Of a stretch of 64,000 nucleotides of DNA, positions 36,888-46,222 are shown piece by piece. The position numbers and the translations under genes were made by a program. Location: the NCBI RefSeq assembly GCF_016741935.1, contig NZ_JAERRG010000021.1:149017-213016 (forward strand), read 5' to 3'. Under the pieces are notes generated by a model. It saw only the letters and a list, made by a program, of their open reading frames with translations. It had not been told where the DNA came from and did not search any database. Numbering within the stretch: position 1 is the stretch's first letter; every line of letters starts with the position of its first letter. The stretch comes from Streptomyces endocoffeicus. Lineage in GTDB: Bacteria > Actinomycetota > Actinomycetes > Streptomycetales > Streptomycetaceae.

Positions 36888-38390
36888 ATGACTCCGAAGG
36901 AATCCACACTCAGGGTCGATGCGACCGAGCCGGACCGGGGCGCCGACGCAGCGGATCGGGTGGCCGCTTTGCACCGGCTTCTCCCGCCCGCGCCGCGCAG
37001 GGCGGCCCGGATCGGCCTGGTGGCGGGCGGCCTGGGCGCCTACTGGCCGCAGTTCCCGGACCTGCTCCCGCAGTTGCGCGAGTCGGCCCGCTACGTCACC
37101 GAGCGGTTCGAGGCGCTGGATGCCGAAGTGACCGACGTCGGCTTCATATCGGACGCCCGCGAGGCCGAAACCGCCGCCGAGCGACTGCGCCAAGCGGACT
37201 GCGACCTGATCGTGGTGTTCCTCACCACCTACCTGACGTCGTCGATGGTCCTGCCGATCGCGCAGCGCTCGGGGACTCCGGTCCTGGTGATCGATCTCCA
37301 GCCGACGGAGCGGATGGACCACGCGAACTTCGATACGGGGATGTGGCTGGCCTATTGCGGACAGTGCCCCGTCCCCGAGGTGGGCAATGTCTTCCGTCGT
37401 GCGGGCATCCCGTTCCGTTCCGTGTCGGGCTGGCTGCGTGATCCCAACGCCTGGCGCCGCATCGAGCAGTGGGTCGCGGCGGCGAAGGTCCGGGCGGCGC
37501 TGCGGCACGCGCGCCACGGCCTGATGGGTCACCTGTACCCCGGGATGCTCGATGTCTCGACCGACATGACCTTGCTGTCCGCCCAGTTTGGTTCGCAAGT
37601 CGAGGTTCTCGAGTTCGACGATCTGCGGGTCCGGGTCGCCGATGTCACGGACGCGGAGGCCGAGGAGCGCATGGGCCTGGCCCGGGAGGTCTTCACCCTC
37701 GACGACTCCGTGGTGGCAGAGGACTACGCCTGGGGTGCCAGGGTCTCCGTCGGACTCGACCGGCTGGTCGAGGACTTCGGGCTGACCACGCTCGCCTATT
37801 ACCACCGTGGACTCGGCGGCGAGCAGCACGAACGACTCGGTGCGGGGATGATCCTGGGGGCATCGCTGCTGACTGCACGCGGCATTCCGGCCGCCGGTGA
37901 ATTCGAGCTGCGCACATCGGTCGCGCAGCTGGTGTCGGAGAGCCTGGGTGCGGGAGGCTCGTTCACCGAGATCCAAGCGCTCAATTTCACCGACGGCGTG
38001 GTCGAAATGGGACACGATGGCCCCGGGCATCTGGCAGTGAGCGCGCGCGATCCGCTGCTGCGGGGACTGGGTGTCTACCACGGCAAGCGCGGGTGGGGCG
38101 TCTCCGTGGAGTTTGACGTCGAACACGGCCCGGTCACCGCTTTCGGTATCGGTCAGGATCAGGACGGCACCTTGGTATTCATCGCCTCGGAGGGGGAGAC
38201 CGTACCCGGGCCCTTGCTGGAAATCGGCAACACCACCAGCCGCGTCGACTTCGGCAGGGATCCCGGCGAATGGGTGGACGCCTGGAGCGAGACAGGCATC
38301 GGCCACCACTGGGCCCTGTCCACGGGCCACCGCGCTGCCGACTACAAGGCGGCCGCCCACCTGATGGGGGTGCCCTTCCGGCAGGTATGA
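36888..38390 (+). CDS. L-fucose/L-arabinose isomerase-like protein
   Basis: A 500-aa protein; ATG 36,888 is preceded by GAAGGCA, with ATG 36,864 as an alternative eight codons upstream. RIGLVAGGLGAYWPQF, LIVVFLTTYLTSSMVLPIAQ, GMWLAYCGQCPVPE and FTEIQALNFTDGVVEMGHDGPGH match the fold of the L-fucose / L-arabinose isomerase superfamily, which interconverts aldoses and ketoses with a divalent metal. The exact sugar is not readable; within a rhamnose-related island a 6-deoxy or pentose sugar is likely. The gene is intact although both neighbours are broken transporter genes. Confidence 0.75.
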   Translation: MTPKESTLRVDATEPDRGADAADRVAALHRLLPPAPRRAARIGLVAGGLGAYWPQFPDLLPQLRESARYVTERFEALDAEVTDVGFISDAREAETAAERLRQADCDLIVVFLTTYLTSSMVLPIAQRSGTPVLVIDLQPTERMDHANFDTGMWLAYCGQCPVPEVGNVFRRAGIPFRSVSGWLRDPNAWRRIEQWVAAAKVRAALRHARHGLMGHLYPGMLDVSTDMTLLSAQFGSQVEVLEFDDLRVRVADVTDAEAEERMGLAREVFTLDDSVVAEDYAWGARVSVGLDRLVEDFGLTTLAYYHRGLGGEQHERLGAGMILGASLLTARGIPAAGEFELRTSVAQLVSESLGAGGSFTEIQALNFTDGVVEMGHDGPGHLAVSARDPLLRGLGVYHGKRGWGVSVEFDVEHGPVTAFGIGQDQDGTLVFIASEGETVPGPLLEIGNTTSRVDFGRDPGEWVDAWSETGIGHHWALSTGHRAADYKAAAHLMGVPFRQV

Positions 38391-38472
38391 CTGGGACAGC
38401 GCACGAGTTGCACCGTCGGCTGCCTGCGAGCACTTCGCGTAGGTCCGCGTCGACAGCCAGTAGGACGTCTCC

Positions 38473-38976
38473 ATGGGCAACATGACACAGAGCAAGACAT
38501 CCCTGGAGAGCGCGGAAGGGCCCGCGCACGGTCCCGATTAGCAACAGGGGCAGCACCGTGGACGACGCCGGACCATGCCCGAGCTCGCGGCCCTGCTGAC
38601 GATGCTCGTCTCCCTGGTCCTGTTCTTCTCGCTGCAGTCGCCGCAGTTCTTGACCCAGGGCAATATCCTCAACCTGCTCACCGCCATCGCCGTGACCGGC
38701 ATCATCGCGATACCCGGCACGATGCTCCTGATCGCAGGTCGGGTCGACCTCTCGGTGGGCAGCGGCACCGCCTTCTGCGGCGTGATGATGGCGAGCATCG
38801 CCCAGAAACAGATCATTCTTGTGGCCGTTCTCGCCGCTGCAGGCATCGGAATCCTGATCGGCCTGGTCAACGGTGTGCTCGTCACGGTCTTCCGGGTCAA
38901 CGCGCTCATCGCGACCCTCGGCATGATGGCGGTCCTGCGCGGCCTGACCCATGTCAACGCGGACGGAGGGACCATC
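38473..38976 (+). pseudogene. RbsC-type ABC permease remnant
   Basis: An ATG at 38,473 opens MGNMTQSKTSLESAEG, which hits a stop after 22 codons. A different frame from 38,575 encodes ELAALLTMLVSLVLFFSLQSPQ, GRVDLSVGSGTAFCGVMM and ALIATLGMMAVLRGLTHVN, the first half of a ribose/rhamnose-type permease of the BPD_transp_2 family. Homology stops near 38,976, so the C-terminal half is missing. It follows the isomerase gene and would have been a sugar-uptake gene of that operon. Confidence 0.75.
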
Positions 38977-39838
38977 GCGCCGCGCGCACATCTCCGCAGT
39001 CTGCCACCGTCTTCCCGTACGGTCCGCGTACGCCGTCAGGACCGCCGGACCGCATCGCTTCCGCCGTCGGCCGTGCCCTACCGCGCCGTCCAGCGGCGGG
39101 GTTGGTGTCGGTGTCGGGGGTGTGTCACGCGCAGTCGGCGGCGCGGCAGGCGCGCCACGTCTCGCTGCGCGGTCCGCTGCGTGTGCGAATGCGGGCCAGG
39201 TTGCGTGTTGATGTGTTCGATCGCGGCCTTGCGTCCCGCGGCGCTGGGAAAGCGTTGATCGGTGCAGGCCGGGCGGGAGCAGGAGGGCCGGACCGAGCCG
39301 GGGGAAGGGCGGCCGTAGGGGTCCAGGCGCACTGTCCATACCCGCCCCGTGACGCGGTCCTCCTGCCATGCGCCGGCCTCCACCGCCATGTACGTACTCC
39401 CAGTACTGTTTGATCCGTTGCGCCTCAGGTGGTCCCCGTCATTGGCGGTGAGCGTCGATCAGCTGCTGGAGTGCGGAGGTTTTATCCCGGCGTGTCCTGC
39501 TGGCACAGGAGAAGAAAGGGCATGCTGTCCCTTCTGCTCCCGTCGTCGGCTGTGTTTGCGTCGGGGTCGCGAGGTGAGAGCCGTGCCCGCGTGAGCCGGT
39601 CGCCGTTCCGGGCTCTGCAGCGGAGCGGAGGGCGCCCGTCTCCGGTTTCGGGGCAGGTGCCCGGTCGGGAGCCGGGGGTTGAGACAGGGCGTGTCAGTGA
39701 GGGCGGAGTTATGCCCTGGCCAGCGAGAGCGCGGCTTCTGTCGGGGACACGCCGGAGCGACGTGCATGCTCGATGACCGTCGCCACGCGCTCGCCGATCT
39801 GACAGACCCGGTGCTCCGCCCGAGCGTTGCGGTGGGGG
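38977..39838. other. Gene-poor stretch of about 860 bp
   Basis: After the permease remnant no intact gene is visible. On the minus strand at about 39,709-39,810 the frame ends QIGERVATVIEHARRSGVSPTEAALSLARA before a stop; it resembles the tail of an amino-acid (Glu/Leu/Val) dehydrogenase, but this is a weak guess. Other open frames have the Arg/Pro-rich composition of shadow frames. Confidence 0.35.
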
Positions 39839-41032
39839 TCAGTGGGCGAAGGGGCGGCGCAGCGCGCACTCGGGGTTGAGCCGGACGCCGAAGCCTGGGG
39901 TGTCGGGGAGCGTGAGCCGGCCGTTCTCCGGCACCGGCTCATCCAGCAGCAGCGGGCTGAACATCGGCACCACCGCGTCCGCGTCCGGCGCCATCATCAG
40001 GAACTCGGCGAACGGACTGTTGTGACGGGTGATCACGAAATGGTAGGAGTACACGCTCGACCCGTGGGGCACGACCAGCTTGCCATGGGCGTCGGCGAGC
40101 GCGGAGATCTTCATCAGCTCCGTGAGCCCGCCGCACCAGCCCACGTCGGGCTGGATGATGTCCGCGCAGCCCATCTCCAGCAGCATGCGGAAGCCGAGTC
40201 GGCCGGCCTCGTGCTCGCCGGTGGTGCAGAGCATGCCGGGTGGCAGGCCGCGGCGCAGCTCTGCGTAACCCCAGTAATCGTCCGGCGGCAGCGCCTCCTC
40301 CACCCAGCGCACGCCGAGGCCGTCGAGGCCGTGGGCGAGGCGGAGGGCGTAGGGGACGTCGAGGGACATCCAGCAGTCGTAGGCCAGGAAGAAGTCGTCG
40401 CCGACCCGTTCACGCATGGTGCGCATCTGCTCGATGTTGGCGCGCAGCCCCGCCTCGCCCTCGACCGGGGCGTGCTGCAGTGGCATCTTGCCGCCGATGA
40501 AGCCCATGCCTTCGGCCAGGTCGGGGCGGGCGCTGGTGGCGTAGAAGACCTGCTCGTCGCGGACCGGGCCGCCGAGGAGCTCGTAGACCGGCTGTCCGCG
40601 TAGCTTGCCCATCAGGTCCCACAGGGCGAGGTCGACGCCGCTGATGGCGTTGAGTACCAGACCCTTGCGGCCGTAGAAGAGGGTGGCCCGGAACATCTGG
40701 TCCCAGAGGCGCTCCAGGTCGGTCGCCGGGACGCTCTCGACGAACCGGGCCAGGTGGCGCTCGACGATCCAGGCCGCCGGCTCGCCGCCGGTGGTGACGG
40801 CGAAGCCGACCGTGCCGTCGTCCGCCTCCGCCTCGACCACGAGCGAGCCGAGGACGTTGAGGCCGAAGCTCTGGCGGCTCGCCCGATATTCGGGGTAGAC
40901 GGCCATCGGCGTGGCGATCTGGTCGTCGATCCAGTGTCCGGTCGGCTGGTCGTGGTAGTCGCCGCCGCCCGGCGCGTCGACGGTGTAGGCGCGCAGGTGG
41001 CGGATCCGGGGCGGGTGGGTGCGGAGGGTCAT
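39839..41032 (-). CDS. rhmD: L-rhamnonate dehydratase
   Basis: A 397-aa enolase-superfamily enzyme. The family landmarks are present: GGDYHDQPTGHWIDDQIATPM and YPEYRASRQSFG near the N-terminus, the catalytic-lysine segment FIGGKMPLQH, metal ligands around AYDCWMSLD, WVEEALPPDDYWGY and TTGEHE, and QPDVGWCGGLTE with VPHGSS. This pattern is that of L-rhamnonate dehydratase, which turns L-rhamnonate into 2-keto-3-deoxy-L-rhamnonate. It is the last gene of a seven-gene operon and starts in an ATGA overlap with the dehydrogenase gene. The later aldolase of the route is not in the window. Confidence 0.85.
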   Translation of the reverse strand: MTLRTHPPRIRHLRAYTVDAPGGGDYHDQPTGHWIDDQIATPMAVYPEYRASRQSFGLNVLGSLVVEAEADDGTVGFAVTTGGEPAAWIVERHLARFVESVPATDLERLWDQMFRATLFYGRKGLVLNAISGVDLALWDLMGKLRGQPVYELLGGPVRDEQVFYATSARPDLAEGMGFIGGKMPLQHAPVEGEAGLRANIEQMRTMRERVGDDFFLAYDCWMSLDVPYALRLAHGLDGLGVRWVEEALPPDDYWGYAELRRGLPPGMLCTTGEHEAGRLGFRMLLEMGCADIIQPDVGWCGGLTELMKISALADAHGKLVVPHGSSVYSYHFVITRHNSPFAEFLMMAPDADAVVPMFSPLLLDEPVPENGRLTLPDTPGFGVRLNPECALRRPFAH

Positions 41033-42117
41033 TCCCGGTTCTCCTCGGCGGCGGTGGTGGCGGGGTGGGGGTGGGTGGCGGTGTCGGGAGCGCCGTGCGG
41101 GTAGACCAGCACCTTGCTCGCCTGGTTCTCTCCTCGGGCGAGCGCTGCGAAGCTGCTGGCCGCACTGGCGAGGTCGACCCGGCCGTCGACGAGTGCCGAC
41201 AGGTCGCGGTCGGTCTCGGCGACCCAGCGGGCGGTCTGCGCGAACTCCCCGGCGGAGTAGCAGAAGCTGCCGATCAGCGAGCGCTCCTCGGTGCTCACCG
41301 CGTAGGCCGGGAGGTCGACGCGCGGCGCGTGCATGCCGACGAGGACGACCCGCGAGCCGAGGTCGGTGACGGCCAGTGCGTCGGCGAGGGTGCTGGTCGC
41401 GCCGACCGCGTCCAGGGTCAGCGTCGGCCGGCCGAGCGCGTCGCGCACCAGCTCGGTCAGGTCGCCCGCGGCCGGGTCGACGGCCGTCAGTCCGAGCCGC
41501 GCCAGTATGCCGCGTCGTTCTGGGTGTGGCTCGCTGACGACAACCGCGTCCGCGCCCATGCGTAGCGCGGCGAGCGCGGTGGCCTGGCCGATCGGCCCGC
41601 CGCCGATGACCAGGACCCGGTCACCGGGGGCGCACCCGCCGCGTACGGCGGCGTGGTAGCCGACGGCCAGCGGCTCGATGAGCGCACCGTGCTCGTCCGG
41701 CACGGAATCCGGCAGCGGTACGAGGTTGCCGGCCGGGGCGGTCATCAGCTCGGCGAAGGCCGAACGCAGCGCCGGGTCGACTCCGATCACCCGGCGGGCG
41801 GGGCAGCGCTGCTGGGCGTCGGTCTGGCAGGCTGTGCACTGTCCGCAGGAGATTACGGGATTGACGGTGACGAGCCGGCCCTCGGCGAGGTCGTGCGCCT
41901 CGCTGCCTGCGCCGAGCGCGACGATGCGGCCGACGGTTTCGTGGCCCATCACCTGGCCTGGGTGCCGACGGCCGTTCTCGCCGGTGAAGCCGTGGATGTC
42001 GGAGCCGCAGATGCCGGTGGCGATGATGCGCAGGAGCGCCTCGCCGGGCCCGGGGACGGGGGCGGGCAGATCCTCCACCTCCAGCTTCCAGCTCTCCTTC
42101 ATGACGAGTGCCTGCAT
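41029..42117 (-). CDS. Zinc-dependent medium-chain alcohol dehydrogenase
   Basis: A 362-aa protein; ATG 42,117 is chosen because it starts the normal MDR N-terminus. Catalytic zinc ligands Cys37, His59 and Glu60 and the structural zinc cysteines 91, 94, 97 and 105 are all present, and VLVIGGGPIGQA marks the NAD(P) site. Family members oxidise sugar alcohols or sugars such as sorbitol, threonine or galactitol. Coupling to L-rhamnonate dehydratase suggests oxidation of a 6-deoxysugar or of a later pathway intermediate. The usual L-rhamnose 1-dehydrogenase is an SDR, so this assignment is inference. Confidence 0.8.
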   Translation of the reverse strand: MQALVMKESWKLEVEDLPAPVPGPGEALLRIIATGICGSDIHGFTGENGRRHPGQVMGHETVGRIVALGAGSEAHDLAEGRLVTVNPVISCGQCTACQTDAQQRCPARRVIGVDPALRSAFAELMTAPAGNLVPLPDSVPDEHGALIEPLAVGYHAAVRGGCAPGDRVLVIGGGPIGQATALAALRMGADAVVVSEPHPERRGILARLGLTAVDPAAGDLTELVRDALGRPTLTLDAVGATSTLADALAVTDLGSRVVLVGMHAPRVDLPAYAVSTEERSLIGSFCYSAGEFAQTARWVAETDRDLSALVDGRVDLASAASSFAALARGENQASKVLVYPHGAPDTATHPHPATTAAEENRE

Positions 42118-42244
42118 CAGAGGGGTCTCCTTGGCGAAGGTGACGGAGGTGACGAGGAAGGGGGAGAACCCGCGTGCACCGGGAATGTGGGAAGGCACCG
42201 GCGCACGCGGGGGGTCTGTCAGGAGCTCACGCTGGTGGAGGCTT

Positions 42245-43348
42245 TCATCCGAATACGCGCTTTACTGCGTCCAGGTAGGCATAGCCGTGATCGGTGTCCG
42301 GTTGCAGATAGCTGGCTTCGGTCCATTCATTCCAGCTGTTGATCGTCACCATGGGGGCTTGATTCGGATGCTCGTCGACGAATTTCTGGGCCTTGCGTAG
42401 AAAGTTCTCGAATCTGTCCGGCGTGTTTCCGGTGATGTTTGATTCCTGGTAGGCGACATACCTGGGGTTGTTGTCCCAGCCCACTGAGACATGCGGGAAG
42501 TAGGGTATGTTGAATTCTTCGTCTATGCCGTTCCATGTGGCCACGGCTTGCTCGCCGTAGGGCTGGTATTCCCCCTTGGGCTCGACGACATGACACCATT
42601 GGTAATGAGTCACGCTGTCGAATCCGAGCTGTTCGACCATGTGGTTCTGTATCGACGCACCGTCGCCGGTGATGCCGGTCACCTCCACATGCGGAAGAGC
42701 ATGACGCAGGACCGCCTGCAGATGCAGCCCGTCCAGTCCCGACGCGACGGCCCGGTCCCGGAACCACTCGAGGGCCGCTCGGGTGCCGTCCACGCCGCCC
42801 AGACCGCGCATCAGCGTCGGTAGGTCGTAGATGGAGAAGACCGGCCGGCTCTCGATTCGGTAATACGACGGCTGTGTAAAGTACTTGCTGATCAGGCGGT
42901 TGCCGATCCGCTCGAACTCCTCCCGGTCAAGCGCCGCATCCCAGACGACTCGCCTGTCGTGCGAAGTGCGGATGTCCCAGATCGTCGGCGCGTCATGATT
43001 GGCCCACATCAGGTAGAACTTGACCCGATGATTGTTGCGTGCCTTCAGATACCCTTTGTTGAGCGATTCCTCGAGGAACGGCCGCCGGTCGTACCAATAC
43101 CAGTCGTAGATGAAGATATTGACGCCGTAGTCGGCTGCGGCGTCGATTTGCATCTCCATGACGCGCGGGTCGGCCTCATTCTGATACCCCCACAGCGGCT
43201 TGCGAGGCTGCTGATGGCCGTCGACCTTGGGGCGGGCGTCGATGACGCGTTCCCATTCCCCCATCCCGTGCGGGAAGAAGATTCGGGCCCGCGGGTCGTC
43301 ATGATATGCGGGCCAGATGTAGGCCGCGACATCGTACGTCTGCTGCAT
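42245..43348 (-). CDS. Cytosolic GH99/WbsX-like protein (second copy)
   Basis: A 367-aa protein without signal peptide: AAYIWPAYHDDPRARIF, GMGEWERVIDARPKV, FIYDWYWYDRRPFLEESL, FYLMWANHDA and INSWNEWTEASYLQPDTDHGY. Layout and length match the 29.7-30.8 kb protein; each key motif is present with small changes, so they are paralogues with perhaps different substrates. It lies between the ADP-ribosylglycohydrolase-like and dehydrogenase genes in the seven-gene operon, and probably acts on the imported saccharide. Confidence 0.75.
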   Translation of the reverse strand: MQQTYDVAAYIWPAYHDDPRARIFFPHGMGEWERVIDARPKVDGHQQPRKPLWGYQNEADPRVMEMQIDAAADYGVNIFIYDWYWYDRRPFLEESLNKGYLKARNNHRVKFYLMWANHDAPTIWDIRTSHDRRVVWDAALDREEFERIGNRLISKYFTQPSYYRIESRPVFSIYDLPTLMRGLGGVDGTRAALEWFRDRAVASGLDGLHLQAVLRHALPHVEVTGITGDGASIQNHMVEQLGFDSVTHYQWCHVVEPKGEYQPYGEQAVATWNGIDEEFNIPYFPHVSVGWDNNPRYVAYQESNITGNTPDRFENFLRKAQKFVDEHPNQAPMVTINSWNEWTEASYLQPDTDHGYAYLDAVKRVFG

Positions 43349-43408
43349 GGGAACTCTTTCCTTGATGGTTGTTCTTCTACGGGGGCCAGGGTGCAGGGGC
43401 CGCCAGGT

Positions 43409-45391
43409 CTACGGCTGGTGATCCCAGGAGAACCTGGTCCGTCCGATGCCGGGCAGGCCGTCATGGAACTCGTCGGCCGTGCTGAAGAGCAGGTGGCATG
43501 CGTGCGGGGGAGCGTCGGCGGTGCGTACCAGCTTGATGAGCAGCTCATTCCAGCCGGACTGGAGACGGACATCGACATAACCGTCTTTGGCCCCCGCATA
43601 GCTGGGACGGATGGCGCGATAGCGGTCGAGGCAGAAAAGTTCTCGGCCGTTGAGCCAGGCCTTGACCGGACCACCCGAGTCGACGCCGAGGTGGGCATCG
43701 ACCGGATCGTCGGCGTGCAGGAACGTCTGCACATACCGGACCTCATCCGGCCCGGGAAGTGCCTCCGCAGGCAGCGCATTGCCCTCGGCCGCGAGCTCGG
43801 TCCACACGCCGCCCCTGGTGGCGGGATCGTCGCCGCGTTCAGGGAGAAACACCTCGTCGAGCAGCGCTGCGGTGTCCTTACCGGGCGTCGCGGGGACGGA
43901 GGCAGTCCTGACAGCCGAGGATCCGATGAGAACGATCGGGAGGGCGGGTTCTTGCGGATAGCCCTCGGCCTTAACCATCAGGAACAGCCGATTGCTGTTT
44001 CGCAGGCGGTCGCGCTCCGGCACCGGGATCGTCCACGCGACGTCGTGGCTCGCGGCGGCATCGATCCGTACCTGGCGTGTGTCCGGGACCGGCCATCCAG
44101 CGGGGGCGGTGAGCCGGAGGGTGAGGGAGACGGGGTCGGGGTGCGGATTGGTGATGCGTGTGATGACATACGTCGGTTGTCCCGCGCTCACCGCGGGAGT
44201 GCGCTCGTAACGCACGGACGTGGTGAACTGCGCCTCCGGGAACGTGACCGTCAGCGGGTCGCGTGTCCACAGCTCGCGGATGGAGTCATCGGCATACAGC
44301 GACTCCTCCGAAACGCGGATCACGGAACCGTCTTCGAGCGCGTCGGCATCGCGGAGGACGGTGTGCGCCGCCCTCACGAGACGGTCCACGACCTCGGGAA
44401 GGGTCCTGGGCACCGGCGTCGATCCATCGGACAGGTGCCGCACACCGCCCCAGGACTCATTGGTCGATATGGCGTCGCCGAAGGGGTCGGTCCAGCGTGC
44501 GGGGAGTGCCGCGTCTCCGGCCATGATCCCCCACCAGCTGCCGACCGTTCCGCCGCTGGAGTCGGTGTCGTAGCCGCAGTTCACGGTGATGGACAGCGCT
44601 TCGCCGAAGTCCTCGGCGGCAAGCAGGCCGATCGTCTGGAAGCCCATGTTGATCGGCGAGTACTGGGCGACGTGGTGCGGTGTGGCCTCCAGCACGCGGC
44701 GGCGGGCCGCCTTCCAGTCGAGCCCGTCGTCGATGGCGGCGACGGCGGCGCGCACGGCCTTTGCGGTCTGGGAGTGTTCGGGGACGTAGGAGAGACCGAT
44801 CTCGACGAGCTTCCACTTATCGCTTACGACAAATGCTGCCGACTGGACGGCCACGTTGAACAGCCCGCCGTACACGCTCTCCCCGCCGGCATGGTCACAA
44901 ATGGCGTCTTCGTAGGCGTATTTGGCCGCGATCCGCGGCTGCGCTGGGGCGGCGCAGGCCCAGATTTCCGAGCGGATGGGCGAGCCCATGCAGTCCACGA
45001 ACCAGTTGTTGTACGCCCCGCTCACCGGGGGCTGGAGCCCCAGCCGGAGGTTCGTCTTCGAAAGGCCGTATTCGTCCCAGTTGTAGCCGATGTGGTCGAG
45101 CCAGTAGCGGGCCAGGTCACGGGAGGTGAGGCGGGGACCCACCTGTTCGAGGGCGGTGAGCCAGACAAGCTGCATCTCGAGGTCGTCGTTGGGCAGGCCG
45201 CCCTCCTGGATTTCGGGGTACCACCACACGTCGAAGGGCTCGTCGCGGCCCCATGCCTCCTCGACCGGGGTGCCGAGCGTGCCGCCGGCGTTCTTTCCGA
45301 CCCAGCAGCCGCGGAGCTTGTCCCGGAAGAGGGGCCCCGCCACATCGAGTTCTGTGGCCGTTTCTGCTGTCGTGATCCGGTGAACGGACAT
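43409..45391 (-). CDS. ADP-ribosylglycohydrolase-fold protein with C-terminal beta domains
   Basis: A 660-aa protein. Residues about 22-330 have the all-helical ADP-ribosylglycohydrolase fold: RDKLRGCWVGKNAGGTLG, metal-binding NDD at 68-70, and CGYDTDSSGGTVGS with Asp275 and Asp277. Typical DraG-type proteins are about 300 aa; here 330 more residues follow, including a fibronectin/NPCBM-like segment (VSLTLRLTAPAGWPVPDTRQV) and a lectin-like end (HADDPVDAHLGVDSGGPVKAWLNG). Located in a sugar operon between permeases and a GH99-like gene, it is more likely a metal-dependent N- or O-glycosidase for the imported saccharide than a protein de-ADP-ribosylase. That role is inference. Confidence 0.75.
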   Translation of the reverse strand: MSVHRITTAETATELDVAGPLFRDKLRGCWVGKNAGGTLGTPVEEAWGRDEPFDVWWYPEIQEGGLPNDDLEMQLVWLTALEQVGPRLTSRDLARYWLDHIGYNWDEYGLSKTNLRLGLQPPVSGAYNNWFVDCMGSPIRSEIWACAAPAQPRIAAKYAYEDAICDHAGGESVYGGLFNVAVQSAAFVVSDKWKLVEIGLSYVPEHSQTAKAVRAAVAAIDDGLDWKAARRRVLEATPHHVAQYSPINMGFQTIGLLAAEDFGEALSITVNCGYDTDSSGGTVGSWWGIMAGDAALPARWTDPFGDAISTNESWGGVRHLSDGSTPVPRTLPEVVDRLVRAAHTVLRDADALEDGSVIRVSEESLYADDSIRELWTRDPLTVTFPEAQFTTSVRYERTPAVSAGQPTYVITRITNPHPDPVSLTLRLTAPAGWPVPDTRQVRIDAAASHDVAWTIPVPERDRLRNSNRLFLMVKAEGYPQEPALPIVLIGSSAVRTASVPATPGKDTAALLDEVFLPERGDDPATRGGVWTELAAEGNALPAEALPGPDEVRYVQTFLHADDPVDAHLGVDSGGPVKAWLNGRELFCLDRYRAIRPSYAGAKDGYVDVRLQSGWNELLIKLVRTADAPPHACHLLFSTADEFHDGLPGIGRTRFSWDHQP

Positions 45392-45430
45392 GACGGTGCT
45401 GCCTTCCTGAGCAGGTGGGAGCAGGGCGGG

Positions 45431-46222
45431 CTACTTGATCGCGCCGGCGGAGAGGCCCTTTTCGAAGAACTTCTGCAGGCACAGGTAGGCGATGACGACC
45501 GGGAGGCAGATCAGGATGAGAGCGGCGAAGATCTTCGGCTCGTCCGATCCGTAGGTGCTGGTGAAGTAGAGGGGAATGGTCGTCACCGTCTGCATGTCCT
45601 GGTCCTGGAAGAACAGCAGCGGCAGGAAGAAGTCGTTCCAGGCCTGCAGGAATGCCCACACGATGACTACGGCGGTGATGGGACGGGACAACGGGAGCAC
45701 GACCCGGACGAGCGTCCCGAAGCTCGTGCAGCCGTCCAGCTTCGCCGCCTCCAGGACCTCGTCGGGGATGCCGACCAGGTAGTTCTTCGTCAGCAGCAGC
45801 GTGAACGGCATGATCGTGGTGGCCAGCGGCAGGATGACCGCGAGGTAGTTGTCGAACAATCCGATGCGCTGGACCATGAGGAACAGCGGGACGATCAGAG
45901 CGATCGTGGGGAGGACCAGGCCCGCCAGGATGGCGTTGAAGACTAGTTTCTTCCCGGTGAAGTGCATCTTGGCGAAGGCGAACCCGGCCAGCATGGTGCA
46001 GACATAGACGAGGGCGACGACGCCCAGCGAGATGATGGCGCTGTTCAGCATCGACCTGCCGATGGGCGTCTGGGTCAGCACCGCCTTGTAGTTGGCCGCC
46101 GCCCCCGCCCCGTCGAAGGACGTCGCCACGATGGCGACGAGCACACACGCGAACGGCAAGGCAACGCCCGTCGCTGCGATCTGGCAGATGATTCTCGTGG
46201 TGAGACTCGGCCGATTGAACAT
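45431..46222 (-). CDS. Carbohydrate ABC permease, MalG type
   Basis: A 263-aa membrane protein with the CUT1 permease pattern: first span VALPFACVLVAIVATSF, central spans, and the docking loop EVLEAAKLDGCTSFGTLVRVVLP. The end KFFEKGLSAGAIK is typical of the MalG-like partner. Its ATG follows the stop of the other permease with no gap (TAGATG). No ATPase gene is present in the operon. Confidence 0.85.
   Translation of the reverse strand: MFNRPSLTTRIICQIAATGVALPFACVLVAIVATSFDGAGAAANYKAVLTQTPIGRSMLNSAIISLGVVALVYVCTMLAGFAFAKMHFTGKKLVFNAILAGLVLPTIALIVPLFLMVQRIGLFDNYLAVILPLATTIMPFTLLLTKNYLVGIPDEVLEAAKLDGCTSFGTLVRVVLPLSRPITAVVIVWAFLQAWNDFFLPLLFFQDQDMQTVTTIPLYFTSTYGSDEPKIFAALILICLPVVIAYLCLQKFFEKGLSAGAIK

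Noticed and set aside
42959..45946. 995-aa plus-strand open frame
   Set aside because: Crosses three real minus-strand genes; composition is that of an antisense frame in GC-rich DNA.
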